From positions 1 to 64,000 of the forward strand of contig JAAKBF010000064.1 in assembly GCA_012656075.1 (NCBI GenBank): a stretch of DNA of 64,000 nucleotides, read 5' to 3'. Below are positions 41,203-52,523 of the stretch, one piece after another. This stretch comes from Phytophthora hibernalis. Taxonomy: Eukaryota > Oomycota > Peronosporomycetes > Peronosporales > Peronosporaceae. A program made the translations under genes and the position numbers. Each line of letters starts with the position of its first letter. Position 1 is the first letter of the stretch. The notes under the pieces are model-generated. The model did not search any database and had not been told where the DNA came from. It saw only the letters and a list, made by a program, of their open reading frames with translations.

Positions 41203-42577
41203 ATACCTCATCTGCTTCGTCTGGACGTGTTGCGTCATCATGGCCCATCTCCGAGGGCTCGTTCTCAAACCGGACACGCTTCTTCTGTGCTCTCGCTTGT
41301 CGACGGGTCGTGACGGTTATGTAATCCGGTACTTCCCTCACAAAATCGAAAAAAGATTTGTTACGGGTGCTTGGCGGGCCACACGGGTCTGCGCTAGCTT
41401 GATCGACGATCTCGTCGGTGGCCGCTTCGCCGAGTGTTGGCATGTCGCCCTCGGGCGAAGGCCCGTGGATGACTTCGTCGATTCAGTTGAGCTCGACTAA
41501 CTCCGTTTTCCTGGTTTCGGCCGAAACCACGCTGGACTATTTGCTGTTGAGAGCTTATGTAGCTAACGAGTCTGCGGCTGCATTGTACTCTCGGATCACA
41601 TGGAGGTATTTCACCGACCGAAGCTCGGCTGTGAGTTCTCGGTGGTGGTTGAGTTGGGCCATCAGAGTTTCCTTCCGACAGGCCATCACCCCTAGGGACT
41701 GCTGGATTGCGAGTCTCGTGTCTCCCACCACAATTAAATCCTCGGTGCCGTGCTCCAGCACTATCAAGACATCATTGTTCATGCCGGCGTACTCAGCGAG
41801 GTTTACTGTGGTGGTCTCGAGATAAGCACTCGCAGCCGTCACTACCGTCCATTCTGGTAATTTCCATAGTATCCATTAGCAACTACCATACCCGCCATTC
41901 TTCTCCGTCTTTGCTGAGCCATCAAAAGACATCACCAAGCCATTGTAATTCCTCGGTAGGCTTGCGTATAACAAGTTTGGGTCCATTCGAGCAGTCGGCG
42001 AACCTCGTGACGGTGGTGTCACCGGGGCTAACGAGTCTTCCAGTTCAACAAAGCTGGTAAGCCCAGCTTGTAGTAACTGAGCAAAAACACAATCGCGTTC
42101 CTTGACTCGGTTGACCTTCAGGTGCCACGGGGACAACATGACTGCGAAGTGGGTCGTACGATCGAACAATGTCTCCGACTTATGCACCCACTCCAGTGTC
42201 GAAAACCGAGTGTAGACATGGATAGTCCGTCTGACCAGCTGGGTGTAACACACGTTCAACAGTAACAACAAGGCCAACACCTCCTCCTCGGCCGGGTGGT
42301 AATTCATCTCTGCATCCTTCAATACACGAACGCAGAACCGCACAGGGTGCTAACTTGTCGTCATGATACTGCATCACAGTGGAACTCAGAGCCCACTCGT
42401 TAGCAAATAACGTCACGTGCACCTCAATGGCTCGGTCGAAGTGCCGTAGTATCGGCGAGTCTGCAACCTTCTGTTGTAGTACCGCGAAACTTCGGTGAGC
42501 CGCGGATGGGTTCCCTGCCGGTGTAAAGTCCTCATCCTTGAGTTGGTACAGGGCAGCCCGTAGACTGCAAAGTCTTG
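41203..42577 (-). pseudogene. pol: W2 fragment: RNase H, extra RNase H, linker
   Basis: Minus strand. Frame 41876-42343: VNYHPAEE-like start (DAEMNYHPAEEEVLALLLLL), HVYTRFSTLEWVHKSETLFD, MSFDGSAKTEKNGGYGSC, then a TAA (W1 reads Ser here). Frame 41555-41842: TTVNLAEYAGMNNDVL, EDLIVVGDTRLAIQQSLGVM, REYNAAADSLAT. A linker toward integrase (41443-41210) reads SADPCGPPSTRNKSFFDFVR. At 42577 the RNase H is cut by the X3 LTR, at the site equal to about 1115 in W1. Here the extra RNase H keeps its AEY glutamate. Confidence 0.8.
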
Positions 42578-43531
42578 TGTGGTGTAGGGAAATCCAGATT
42601 TTGGGAAACCCTACACTAGGGATGCCTAAGCTAGACCAAGTGGATACATCGCACTCAAGAGGATCAAGTGGATACACCGCCAAGTGGATACATCAGGGAA
42701 CGGACTTAATCAGGAACCGCACTTAGCCGGACTCAGCGATGGACGAGCTCGGCGATAATCGACTCGGCGAAAGTTGGACTCGGCGAAAGTCGACTTGGCG
42801 AGAATGCCTGAAGGGATAAATCAGGATCTGGGCGAAGAGTCGCCGTGAGGTAAGAAACAGCTCGACACCAAGGGACGGAGCTGAGCGAAGAGTCGCAAGG
42901 AGATCTGTAACGACTCCATTTCATTAGATATGTGTATAGGACAGATAGAAGATAATAGAGAAGAGCCGAAGGGGCTTTCCGAAGATATAGAGATAACAAT
43001 CAGAGCAGAATCTTCTAAGTCCAAGAACAGCGTACACGTTCCGGTAAGTCCCTGCGTGGGCTGGATTATGTCTGCCGTCGTTCCCCGAGAGGCATAGCTT
43101 GTAGGGGATCCGTCTGGTAGCGCCAAGAGATCAAGGTCGGCCCGGGGTGGGCACTTCTCGCTACCAAGCGAAGACAAGCCTCGTCGATTCGACGAGCCGG
43201 TGGGTCTGCACAACCCAGGACACCGTAACCTCCTAGCTGGGCGTAATCTGCGCCTGGTGACCTATAAGCGCGCTCGCGCGCTACCGTCCATCCTTTGGTG
43301 GAGGGCACAGGGTTTTGCACGGAGAATGCCCCGCTCAGGCGAGTCTCTGGAGAGTTTGGAGCTTGGTACTTGTTGGGAGCAACACTCAACTGAACCCCGG
43401 CTGGGGTGAACCGCAAAGGGAACCGACAGGAACCCTGCGCAAGCCCAACATCGCCGACCTGACTCGGCGAATTGTTGTGCTGTTGCGTGGAAGCCGAACT
43501 AACGACGTTTTCTGTGAATCACAACACCACA
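42578..43531 (+). repeat. X3 5' LTR (954 bp)
   Basis: TGTGGTGTAGGGAAATCC...CACAACACCACA, complete. Immediately followed by AC and a primer-binding site, which makes it a 5' LTR. Contains the near-tandem CTCGGCGA-type units (about 42735-42800) and GGGATAAATCAGG, a candidate A/T promoter box. Confidence 0.87.
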
Positions 43532-43533
43532 AC

Positions 43534-43551
43534 TGGTGCCGCGACCCGGGA
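43534..43551 (+). other. X3 tRNA primer-binding site
   Basis: TGGTGCCGCGACCCGGGA starts two bases after the LTR. Its complement ends in CCA after a GC-rich acceptor/T-stem-like sequence, as expected for a tRNA 3' end. Confidence 0.75.
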
Positions 43552-43618
43552 TTCAAGGGTGTGCTTTGTTTTCGCAGGTACCAAGTACAACCAAGTTAAA
43601 AGCAACAAGTGAGAGAAG

Positions 43619-45912
43619 ATGGTCAAGGGATCGCCGACTTTGAGCGGCGCAAGCCCGGCGACGGCCGGAGGATCGCCGCTCGATGAGTCTGACTCGGCGA
43701 GAGTCAGCATTACCGCCGCGGACGCGGAGGTGACGCGCTCCGTCCAGTTCGACCACTTCGACTGTAACGAAGACTATGGAAGCGAGGAGGAAGAAGAAGA
43801 AGAGAAGGATGATGATGAAGGGACGGAGTATGACGATGTGAAGAGAGTAGTCGATCTCCGTGAAGAAGTCGACGAGTTCTCGCTGCAGGTGACCCGCATG
43901 GGAGCTCCTCACCCAGTCGAGCGGAACTCGGCGATGACGATGACGACGAACAAGACGCGGCTCCGGGTGACCGACCGCCGCTTGTTACCAAGGCGACGAA
44001 GAATGTCGAAACACCGAAAGCAAACCGAGTCCTGGCCCGACTCGTCGAAATGAAGACCAACAGTCGGTGGATCAACATGTTCGCTCCGATGTACATGTGT
44101 CAAGCGAAGTGGGCCCAACTCAGCGAGGAATTGGGTCAACCCATCAATAGCCAAACGATGGACCAACTCATCGAGGACACGGTGATATTCCTCCGAGCGA
44201 TGGGATACCGGTGCGGCCATAAACCTTCGAAACCGGCGCTGACATTTTGGAGTGCGCACGCGGTTGGCGTCGAGCTGATGAGATGGAAGCGCAAGTTGAA
44301 AGACTTGTTCTGGATGCAAGGTGGGCCAAAGGGACAATTATCCAAGGCTCGCCGAGCGGAAGAACTCGACGAGACCAAAGCGGCTCCACCACAACCGTAC
44401 GTCACTGAGCCGTACGCTTTCCCCGAGCCGAGTGAAGACCCAGCGAAAGTTCCGTTGCCGAAGACACCCGAGACGAAGCGTGGCGTATTCTGGACAACTG
44501 AGGGAACACCGTATTTCGCCGACTCGCACACGCAAACTCCGAAGAAAGCCAGCGATCAGCCAGCTCGACGCCCGATGACAGATTTCATCACTGCTGAAGA
44601 AGCCGCCGAGCTCCGTTGCCTGATCCGATCGGACGCCGCAGCACTTGCAGCCTCCGGGGGATGATCAACTCAGCGATGAAGACGATTACCCTGGGCACCG
44701 CGATGTCGATGAGAAGCCACATGACCACATCCGTCAGCTCAGTTTCGATGGGGCTGAAAGCGACCGAAGACAAGTGTTGGACATCATGACGCATGCGCCG
44801 CTTGAGAAGATCACGACCTTTGACGGGAAGCGCTATCGGTCGGAAGATGCGTTACAATGGATCAAACGCTTCATCTACGAGATGAAAGGGACGTGCAAAA
44901 GGCAAGATGAGTGGTGTGAACCATTCTCGCTGAGTCTGGGCAAGGCAGCTAAGGGTTGGCTCCGACAGCTTCCCAAGAAGACTCAGCGAAAGTGGAATCT
45001 TCTCAGTGAAGATTTCCTGGACTACTACTGCTCGCAATTCGACCAGTCGGCGCGAGGCCGCTACTACTCAGCGAGACGCAGGGAGAATGAACATGTCTGC
45101 GCCTTCTTGCTGCGACTGAATGGCTACGCGCGACCGCCCACATCCAGTACGAGAAGGGTGGAGCTGACGCCACCGACCACGTCGAACATTTCCTGCTTAA
45201 TTGCGGAGACGACGACATCATGGATCTGTTGTACCCACAACGACTCAGCGATATTACGAAGGTCGAGAAGGTGATCAACCAGCGCTTACTCGGTGCAAAG
45301 CGCAAGAAACAACGCGATCGTCTGAGCACAAGTCGCAGTAAGGACGCCAAACGGGTTGAGAAGAAGGGAGAACAAAATCGCCGAGTCGACTCCAAGAAAC
45401 AGCAGGACGAACGTCGTGGTCGACAGGGTGAAGACAGTAGTCGCCGGGTTACGCTAGCAGATGCATCGATCGACGACCTGTGGGCGGCACTTGACACTCG
45501 CCGAGCTACGGCAAACACCGACCTCGACGACTCGTCGAATGGCGAAAGCGACGCGAGTGAAGTTCTCAACCAAGACTCTGAAGAAGACTCGGACTACATC
45601 GACGCCGGCAATACGACCGGAGACTCCAACCGATATCAGCAGAACTCGTTGAATCCCAAGGGACAAGCTAATCGCCGAGACGGGTCCCGAGAGCGGAAGA
45701 CATACGGTCCGTGTGGAGCTTGCGGAGCAGCAGGTCACGATTCACACTTCTGTCGCCGACGCTGCAAGTTCTGCAAGCAAGTACATGAAGTAGGCCAATG
45801 CGAAGTCTTCCGACGCTTCGAGAAACTCGCCAAGTTCGTTAAGACGTCAGTCGACCAGTCCATTGTCCCGGACGATCTTCAGGACATCTACTCGTCGATC
45901 CATTTAAACTAG
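43619..45912 (+). pseudogene. gag: X3 gag (most complete copy)
   Basis: The start MVKGSPTLSGASPATAGGSP lies 65 bp after the primer-binding site. Frame 43619-44053 has an acidic run (EDYGSEEEEEEEKDDDEG). Frame 44050-44664 gives MKTNSRWINMFAPMYMCQ, WSAHAVGVELMRWKRKLKDL and RGVFWTTEGTPYFADSHTQT. Frame 44645-45274 gives the capsid (SEDALQWIKRFIYEMKGTCK, LSLGKAAKGWLRQLPKKTQR, YYCSQFDQSARGRYYSARRR). Frame 45220-45912 gives a charged hinge and two zinc-knuckle-like clusters, CGACGAAGHDSHFC and CKFCKQVHEVGQC. Three frameshifts separate what was about 760 codons. Confidence 0.85.
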
Positions 45913-46713
45913 TGGGCTCGCCAACCATGACTGGGTTGGACAACAACGGGCTGCCACAGTCAGCAGAACCAGCAGTCAAAGCAAACTACGTGTTTGCTTT
46001 TGTTGGGGAAGCGGAACGGCCCGACGAGTGGAGTGAGAATGAGAGTGATGAAGAGAGTGGACGAGCGGATGTGGACGAGAACAGTGGGATCAGCGAGTCG
46101 AGTGACGACGAAGACCGAACGATTGGAAGTATGGACGGAACTCAGCGACCGACAAACTCGATAGGTCAAGCCAAGAGATGGAAGTTGCTCCCTGGTGAGC
46201 GACTGGGATGGTGGTCATCGAGGAAATTCGATCGCCGAGTGAGAATGAGAGCTCTAGTGATGGGAGCTGTGAATGATGAGCGGACAAAAATCTTGTTGGA
46301 TACCGGAGCGAACGTGTCGGCTGTGACCGAAGCATTCGCTAGGAAGTTGCGACTGAAGCGACTCGCCAACAACGACATGAAGAAAGATGTCCAAGGAATC
46401 GGCAAGTCAAAGTGGCGACCACCTCTTGCGCAATCGTTAAGGTTACGCTGGGGTGGGAAGTGGTTACGAATTCGAGGTGTGGATCATGCCTCATCATGCT
46501 GGAGTCGACCTGATCCTGGGTACCGACTTCATGATACCAGCCGGTATCAGGCTGGACTTGTACAATTCAATGGCCAAACTGCCCGATGAAGTCGTGGTGC
46601 CACTCATTGAGTCGTCGAGGGATGTTGACGACACAGAGTACAGTCGGGAAGTGATCGGAGACCCACGGGAGACATTGGACATTATGGGAGAGAAATCGCT
46701 CAGTTCAAGTTGA
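45912..46713 (+). pseudogene. pol: X3 aspartic protease
   Basis: Frame 45912-46589 begins MGSPTMTGLDNNGLPQSAEP just past the gag stop. After a highly acidic stretch comes KILLDTGANVSAVTEAFARK, a perfect retropepsin active-site loop at about 46288-46345. A shift near 46420 moves the second half (VDLILGTDFMIPAGIRLDLY, KLPDEVVVPLIESSRDVDD) to frame 46453-46713. All catalytic elements are present. X1 lost this site, so X3 is the reference copy in this window. Confidence 0.84.
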
Positions 46714-46999
46714 GACGGCGACAGCCCAGCGAATCGACGCATAAGCTGTGGGTTCGCCAATTGCAAGGGGTGATTCCAACAGTCGAGCACAACGCTGCAG
46801 AAAGAGCCGTGCAGGTGTTGCTGACGAACATCACCGCGAGCCTGACGTGGTGTCCAGTCCACTTCCCGGTGGTTCTATGGATACCCCACGGAGTACTGCC
46901 TCGGGATGATGGTTATGTGCGAGTGAACTCGGCGAAATATCGCGACTGGCAAGTGCTTGTCTACGAGGGCGCTCTCGACAACCGACTCCTAAGGAAAGA
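46714..46999 (+). pseudogene. pol: X3 protease-RT linker, cut by LTR C
   Basis: Reads SESTHKLWVRQLQGVIPTVE, NAAERAVQVLLTNITASLTW, VLPRDDGYVRVNSAKYRDWQ and ALDNRLLRK, then at 47000 jumps into an LTR. X1 and the scrap in Y continue EQRLYMEWLSRQPPAVEG at this point. No RT follows in X3. Confidence 0.75.
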
Positions 47000-47345
47000 T
47001 GTGGTGTTGGGTTTGGGCTCAAGTGGTCACAGCTCGGTCACCCGATTACTGACGTTGTGCCTTTCGTTAAAGGCGATAACGCCACCCGATTGGCTTTTCT
47101 CATTCCCCGCGCGGTCGTGACATAGGAGCGATAGTGACCGAGGTCTAGGCCGGGTATAATAAACTCCCGGCCGATGGAACGAACCCTCTTTTGTACCCAT
47201 TTTGTCTTATAGAGCCGGGTACGGGATCACATACTGGGATCTGTTCACACTGGATATTTGTATTTGAAGATTAGCTATAGGATTGACAACAGAGGCTCTC
47301 GGAGCCATAGATCAACAGAAATAAATCAGCAGGCTTCCCCAAGTC
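47000..47345 (+). repeat. LTR C, partial
   Basis: Starts TGTGGTGTTGGGTTTGGGC exactly where X3 coding breaks. Contains a 7-bp inverted repeat, GGCCGGG (47148-47154) and CCCGGCC (47166-47172), whose loop is TATAATAAACT, i.e. a TATA box presented in a hairpin. AAATAAAT near 47320 could serve polyadenylation. The right end is unclear because Z coding begins near 47345-47400. No second copy in the window. Confidence 0.55.
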
Positions 47346-48679
47346 ACCAAGGGTCTAGTCCGTCTTCGGTAAGTCTAGCTAGCTTATCTAAAGTGCCTGT
47401 CTTCGCTATGGCGGCAAAGAAGACATCAATGACCTCGCACTGCTCACGGGGCAGTGGCCACTGCCTGGTGACGCAGTATTTTGTGCCAGGCACGAGGTCA
47501 ATCTCGTGCCGCACTCCTCGGTCCGGAGGGAGTTGGGATGGTGGGTCCTTGGACACCACATCCGAGAACTCCCGAACCAAGGCAACGCGGTCAATCCACG
47601 TCGACACCGACACTTTCGGCGACGGGGTGAACGTGGGAGCTCCAAGTCCTTCACGTTCTTCCTCCGTGGTGGTGACCCGCGCTGATCACGTCGCCCGCTG
47701 TTCGAACGACGCGATCGTCGTGCCGCGGCGTCCTCATCTCCGGAGCCGCCGCCACTGCTCGAACTACTCCCGTTCCCATTGTTGCCATCGCCGCCGCCTC
47801 GTCGTCGTCGCCTGCGCCGATCGTCATCGCTGTCGTCCGAGTCATCGGACGAGCTGCTGCCGCTGCCCTCTGAGTCTCGCGGCTGCCGCGTCCTCGTGCT
47901 TCTCCGCCGCGTCGAAGCTCCACGTCCGGCACTTCGCTCCTCGTGCCGGGTCGTGGAGGACTGCATGCCCGCCACCGTCGTCGTGAGCGCTTGGATGGCG
48001 GAGGCCATCGCCGCCAAATCTGGGTTCGGCGTCGCGGACACCGGATCCGTCGTCGTCGTGCGTGCCACCCCTGGCCTGTGCTGCGCGTACCAGCCTCAGT
48101 GGTTCTGGATGCTCCGACACTTCCAACCTGTCGAGATGAGGTAGCACCCTTCCCGCCGCGGGTTCGTCACGGGGTTCGTCGCGGGTCTCGTCGCTGGGTC
48201 GCGCCGCGTCACCGCCCCTTGCCGTTGTCGTCGTCGTCTGCCACTCGGCCACAACGGCTGCCAGCTGCTGGCAGGCCTGAGTGACCACCGTGAGTGCCAC
48301 CGCAGACGTCGCTGGAGGTGGATCTTCCCTGTTTCGTGCCGTCGTCTCGCGCGACCTCCTCCGTCACTACCTGCGCCGGTTCGCTTGATTGCGCCTGGCT
48401 AACATTCGTGGGCACTGGATGTTGCGCCGGCTCGTTTACCGCTGACTCTTCATCTTGCTTGGAGCCGTCGGGCACCTTGGACGCCTCACGGTGCCGCGGT
48501 TCCTCATCTTCATCGCCGCTACCGTCCGCCTCGCTCTCTGACCCACTAGCCACGTTCGCATTGGCATTCTCATCGCCTTCGTGGGACGTAGGGCTCGTCA
48601 GCCCCGTTCGTGTCGCCTTTGAACGCTCGATCTCCCCGTCAGCCACTAAACTGGGCACGTTCTTGGACGTCTTCGGCAT
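47344..48679 (-). pseudogene. gag: Element Z: Gag fused to RT by deletion
   Basis: Start MPKTSKNVPSLVADGEIERS at 48679, 29 bp after the LTR/PBS junction region. Acidic Gag N-terminus (EADGSGDEDEEPRHREASKV); after a shift, MASAIQALTTTVAGMQSSTT and a Ser/Asp and Arg/Gly-rich hinge (SSDDSDDSDDDRRRRRRR). Then the capsid start LELPTFTPSPKVSVSTWIDR is joined to an RT start, REFSDVVSKDPPSQLPPDRG and VRHEIDLVPGTKYCVTRQWP. Protease and most of capsid are missing. Z RT belongs to a different Gypsy clade from X/Y (classic DVF...PPxRGVxHxIxL entry). Confidence 0.78.
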
Positions 48680-48707
48680 GCTCGTGTCGTGCGCGCTTCG
48701 TTGGAAA

Positions 48708-48725
48708 TGCCCTGTATGACCACCA
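48708..48725 (-). other. Element Z primer-binding site candidate
   Basis: On the minus strand TGGTGGTCATACAGGGCA follows directly after the LTR end CTCGTTACA. TGG at the correct place supports it; the tRNA is not identified. Confidence 0.5.
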
Positions 48726-49269
48726 TGTAACGAGCCTGTTATCTTGTCCGGCTCGTTGGGCAGGTCGTATGCTCCAGTGCTGCGCCGCCAGCGTGTTGGA
48801 CAGCTACTTCATCCAGGACGCGTACGGGTGTAGACGAAAATAGACTGATCTCCTAGCCGGAACGTCCACCTCGGTGCCGCTCCTATTTATTACTTGTATG
48901 ACTGCAGTTAACTACAATCCTACTCACCCTCTGCTAGGCTAGTGGGTCCTCCTTCGTCTGGTCTTTCGGCTTGTCCATTAGCCCGCAGATTCCGAAGTGA
49001 GCGCTCGCCCTCCTCGACCGGCTCGCTTGCTCGTACCCGCCTCAGGTACCTCGACCAGATCCCGCTCCCACCGATCCGAGGTACCTCAATCACTTATCAT
49101 CGTTCGTACTCGTTTTGAGTGGCACACTGGCACACTCTCTCATCGTTCTCATTCGTTCGATATAGCTGTCGTGCTCATCAGGCAGCCGATGACCCTCACG
49201 CGTCCAGCGCGACGCACACTCGCCAACACTGTACTCGTAGGGGTCCTCCGCACTGCCCAACCTGTTACA
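48726..49269 (-). repeat. Element Z 5' LTR (544 bp)
   Basis: Ends are TGTAACAGG (at 49269, minus strand) and GGCTCGTTACA (at 48726), giving TGTAAC...GTTACA inverted termini typical of many Gypsy LTRs. It sits directly before the PBS and gag start. The 3' LTR was not found. Confidence 0.6.
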
Positions 49270-50236
49270 TGTATCAATACTACAATACATGTCATGTAAA
49301 TACATGTAGCATCCGCACCTTACAACATCTTTGTTGTCCCGGTTCAAAGCTACCGACATTGACTGTGGTCATAGTCGCCAAGTCTGCCGCAAGTGTAAGG
49401 TAAAAGTGGTGGTTGTGAATGATGAGTTCTTTAAGGGAGAATTCCTAGGTGAAGTCTGAGGACACCTCCTTAATGGGTGGACCTTGTAGTCAGATTTGGT
49501 CAACGGTTTTTTTACTGCTTGCGGAGTTTTCCTCGTACACAACAACAATTGATAAACACAATCACTCTCGATTCTCACTCAAACCAGTCAAGTCTGTGTC
49601 TTGTATCTGTATCTATTATAGTAATACGTCATGGCGGAGCTGTACGCCACCCTGACAAGCGCCTACATCCACCAAGACTGCGTGAACAAATCTCTTATTA
49701 AAAGATGGAGCAAATGCAAATGGTCCTCGGTCGTCGATGAAATCTAGTGCGTACGAAACAGCTTACCCCGCACCCCTAGAAGTAGCTGGTACATTGTACG
49801 ACACCCCAGACTTTGTTTTTCTGTGATGTACATTCGACACCATTTAACTTTAGTACATGTATGGGACGAAAACATGCGTTCGAGCCCTTCAGTTACCTGC
49901 AGCATGAGCAGTCGATATGGCACAAACGTGGTTCCTGGTGTGAATATTTAACCTGTAAAACACGACCAATCTCTGCTTTAATGTAGGTTAAGTAAGCTTA
50001 CTCCATATCTAACCAATCAGTGCAAGCGCATGTGACATTATAGCCAATCATACCGACACCATCATTGTCCCAACGCCTTCCCAATTATTTAGAGAATTCA
50101 CTGCCGTTATCAAATAATCTCACATACAAAATTCAAATGTAAATATCACATTAATCGTTAAAGTCCACAAATTCCAAATACAAATTTCATCGTTACTGTT
50201 GGTGGTTGAGCCTTCGATATACTATCATTAGAAAAG
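49270..50236. other. Stretch without a recognised gene
   Basis: AT-rich, short frames only. TTTATTACTTG-like and poly-T runs, and two CCAAT boxes (AACCAATCAG near 50010, AGCCAATCAT near 50040) about 200 bp before the Crypton start; they could be its promoter. The part 49396-49760 resembles LTR or leader sequence (PyPu-rich ends) but I cannot set ends. Confidence 0.3.
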
Positions 50237-52523
50237 ATGCAGCGCGCGGCGAGGGGACTTGACATCCCGCAAGGGACGGCAGGGCAGGAGGCAGCAGCGC
50301 TGAAGTGCTTCAGTGAATTCTTAGCTCTGGATAACATGAATGAGGACTCTATTGCTAGCATAGCTGAAGCGCTGGCTGCTACTGGTGCTATCCATAGTCA
50401 AAACTTTTACTCGCTGCTAACTGCTTTTCAATTTTTCTGCAAACTAAGCCAAGTGGTCGAGGAAGATGTCTTGCTAAGGCCACCGCTGTCGGCTATATGT
50501 CACAAGTCGTTAACCTTTTACGGGAGCGGTATCCTCAGCACCTATCCGACAGCAAGCATATTGCAAAAATTCGCGACAAAATGGCCTCAACCATCGAGGA
50601 GCGAAATTTGCTTGCGGGTGTGCAGACTGGAGAAGCTCAGGCTGCACGCTCGGCGACTTGCGTGTACTGGTGCGAGAAACGGCCATCAAGGGCGTTGATT
50701 CTGGCTACAAGAGTCTGCACGATGCTGCTGTACTAACGTTAATGTGGCATACTTTTGGACGAGCTATCAATGCTTGCTTTGCTAGGAAGAATCAGCTTTC
50801 GATGTCGGCGTCGGGCGAGCTCTTTCTCCATGTGGCGAGGATCAAGACGTCTGTAGTGCAAGGAATTTCTATCTACAAAGCCACGACACATTGGGAGCAA
50901 TGTATGCTGCACGGATTAGGAATGCTGTTCGTCGGTGCGTCGCAGCCTTCCAGTTTTGTGCTTCCGCTTGTGCCTCATGCAGCTGCGTCCGATTTGCCGG
51001 GTGAGAAGACATACAGCCAAGAGGATGCTATCCTGTTCTGGGAGAACCTGGACGAAAAGGTTGAGAGGAAGAGCGATCCACCCACGAAGCGCGTCAGAGG
51101 AAGACCAAATGTATATAAGTATATTAACGACGTTATTACCATAGTCTCCGAGCGGCTGTCTCAGGCTTTCGCCCTGCTACCGTCTGGCCTGACCGCTGGC
51201 CTAAGCAGCCACTCCTTGCGTCGTGGATCGGCGGCATACGCGAACGCATCGCCGCAACTTGCGATCCAGTGGATCTCGACGCGTGGTGCTTGGCTGTTGG
51301 ACGCTCTCATGAAAGCGTTCGCGTACGTCAGCACTACCACACGCGAAGACCAAAGCGTCGGCAAAGTCTTAGCCGGGTACAGAGACCCGCATCTGCCTTG
51401 CACCACGCCTACGATTGCAACGCTGCGGGAGGTGCTCACCGGACTTGAGTATGCTCAGCTGCTCACCCTTCGCGGGCAGCTCTTCAAGAACGCCAGTGGC
51501 TTCACTGGTACGAGTCTCAACGTCGACACAATGGTCTTGGACGCTGCACTAGCATCCCTGCTGATCCACCTCGAAGAAGTCACAGCTGCAGTCACCACAG
51601 AGCAGACGTCGACTGTCTTCACGTCGCACTACGTGTACCGCTTCAACGAAGCCCTTGACACAACCAACTCAGCATTGGGGTCCCGACTGTCGCTGCACAC
51701 GTGCATCGGCTGGGGTCAGCAGCTTTGCTCGGCATGGGAGACGGAGAACTTCGCGCAGCTTGGTGATCGCAGCAGCGGTGACACCACTGTGTTTGCGGCT
51801 GCTGTCACGCAGATGCTGTCATCCATCGCAACTATGCAGCGCACCCTTCACAAGCTCGTCGCGCCACAAGAGACCAAGCCAGTCAGTACTGTTAGTGCAG
51901 CTTCGGTACCATGTAGTTGCTCATTAGCTGACCGGCTAGCCCAGTCAACTAGCGACGTCATTGTTGAGGCACACTCGCTTGCTGGAAGCTTCTACAACTG
52001 GTACACGCTGGAGCTGTGGCACACAGCAACACAGAAGAAAACAACAACGTGTCCGTGCTGATCTCAAGGCATGCGTGAACATCATGACCATAGCAGCAGG
52101 CCGACAGGTTGACGTACAAACTACTCCGCTGGATCGATATGGTGTCGCGCATCGTCTGTGGAAGCAGACACTGTGGACGCTTGCCGAAGACTTGGACAAA
52201 ACGACAAACACGGCGCTGGGAACATCGACGGGAAAGGTCGGTCTACAACAGCGGGGTCGCTTCGTAAACGCTGGAGAAAGCTGAAGGTCGACCACCGTCC
52301 CGCTCACGACGCGCTCTGCTCAGCATTCATCACACGCAAAGCGAACAGTGGTGTTGTCGAACGTTGCACGCCAGACGGCCACCAATGGAAGCAAAAGAAT
52401 TGGAGTCGTAGAAACACTCGATTTTTTTTATTTATGATTGCAAATGCCTATTACAAAAATATGCACCCAAAACAGAGCGTACGCGACCACCTTGCGCTCA
52501 AAACACAACGACAACCGACATAG
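50237..52523 (+). pseudogene. Crypton-type tyrosine recombinase
   Basis: Starts MQRAARGLDIPQGTAGQEAA; N-terminal helical SAM-like core-binding part in frames 50237 and 50497; main frame 50658-52061 (467 aa). Catalytic set: Arg in LMWHTFGRAINACF, Lys in HVARIKTSVVQG, His-x-x-Arg in SSHSLRRGSAAYAN (H at 51210-51212), Trp in STRGAWLLDALM and the nucleophile Tyr in KAFAYVSTT (51324-51326). The C-terminal part (QMLSSIATMQRTLHKLV) may be a coiled coil; two more frameshifts (about 52040, 52215) lead to RKRWRKLKVDHRPAH, ending at 52523. Crypton recombinases move a circular intermediate without an RNA step or DDE transposase. Confidence 0.82.

Noticed and set aside
51161..51439. Minus-strand ORF inside the Crypton
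   Set aside because: Shadow of the recombinase catalytic region.
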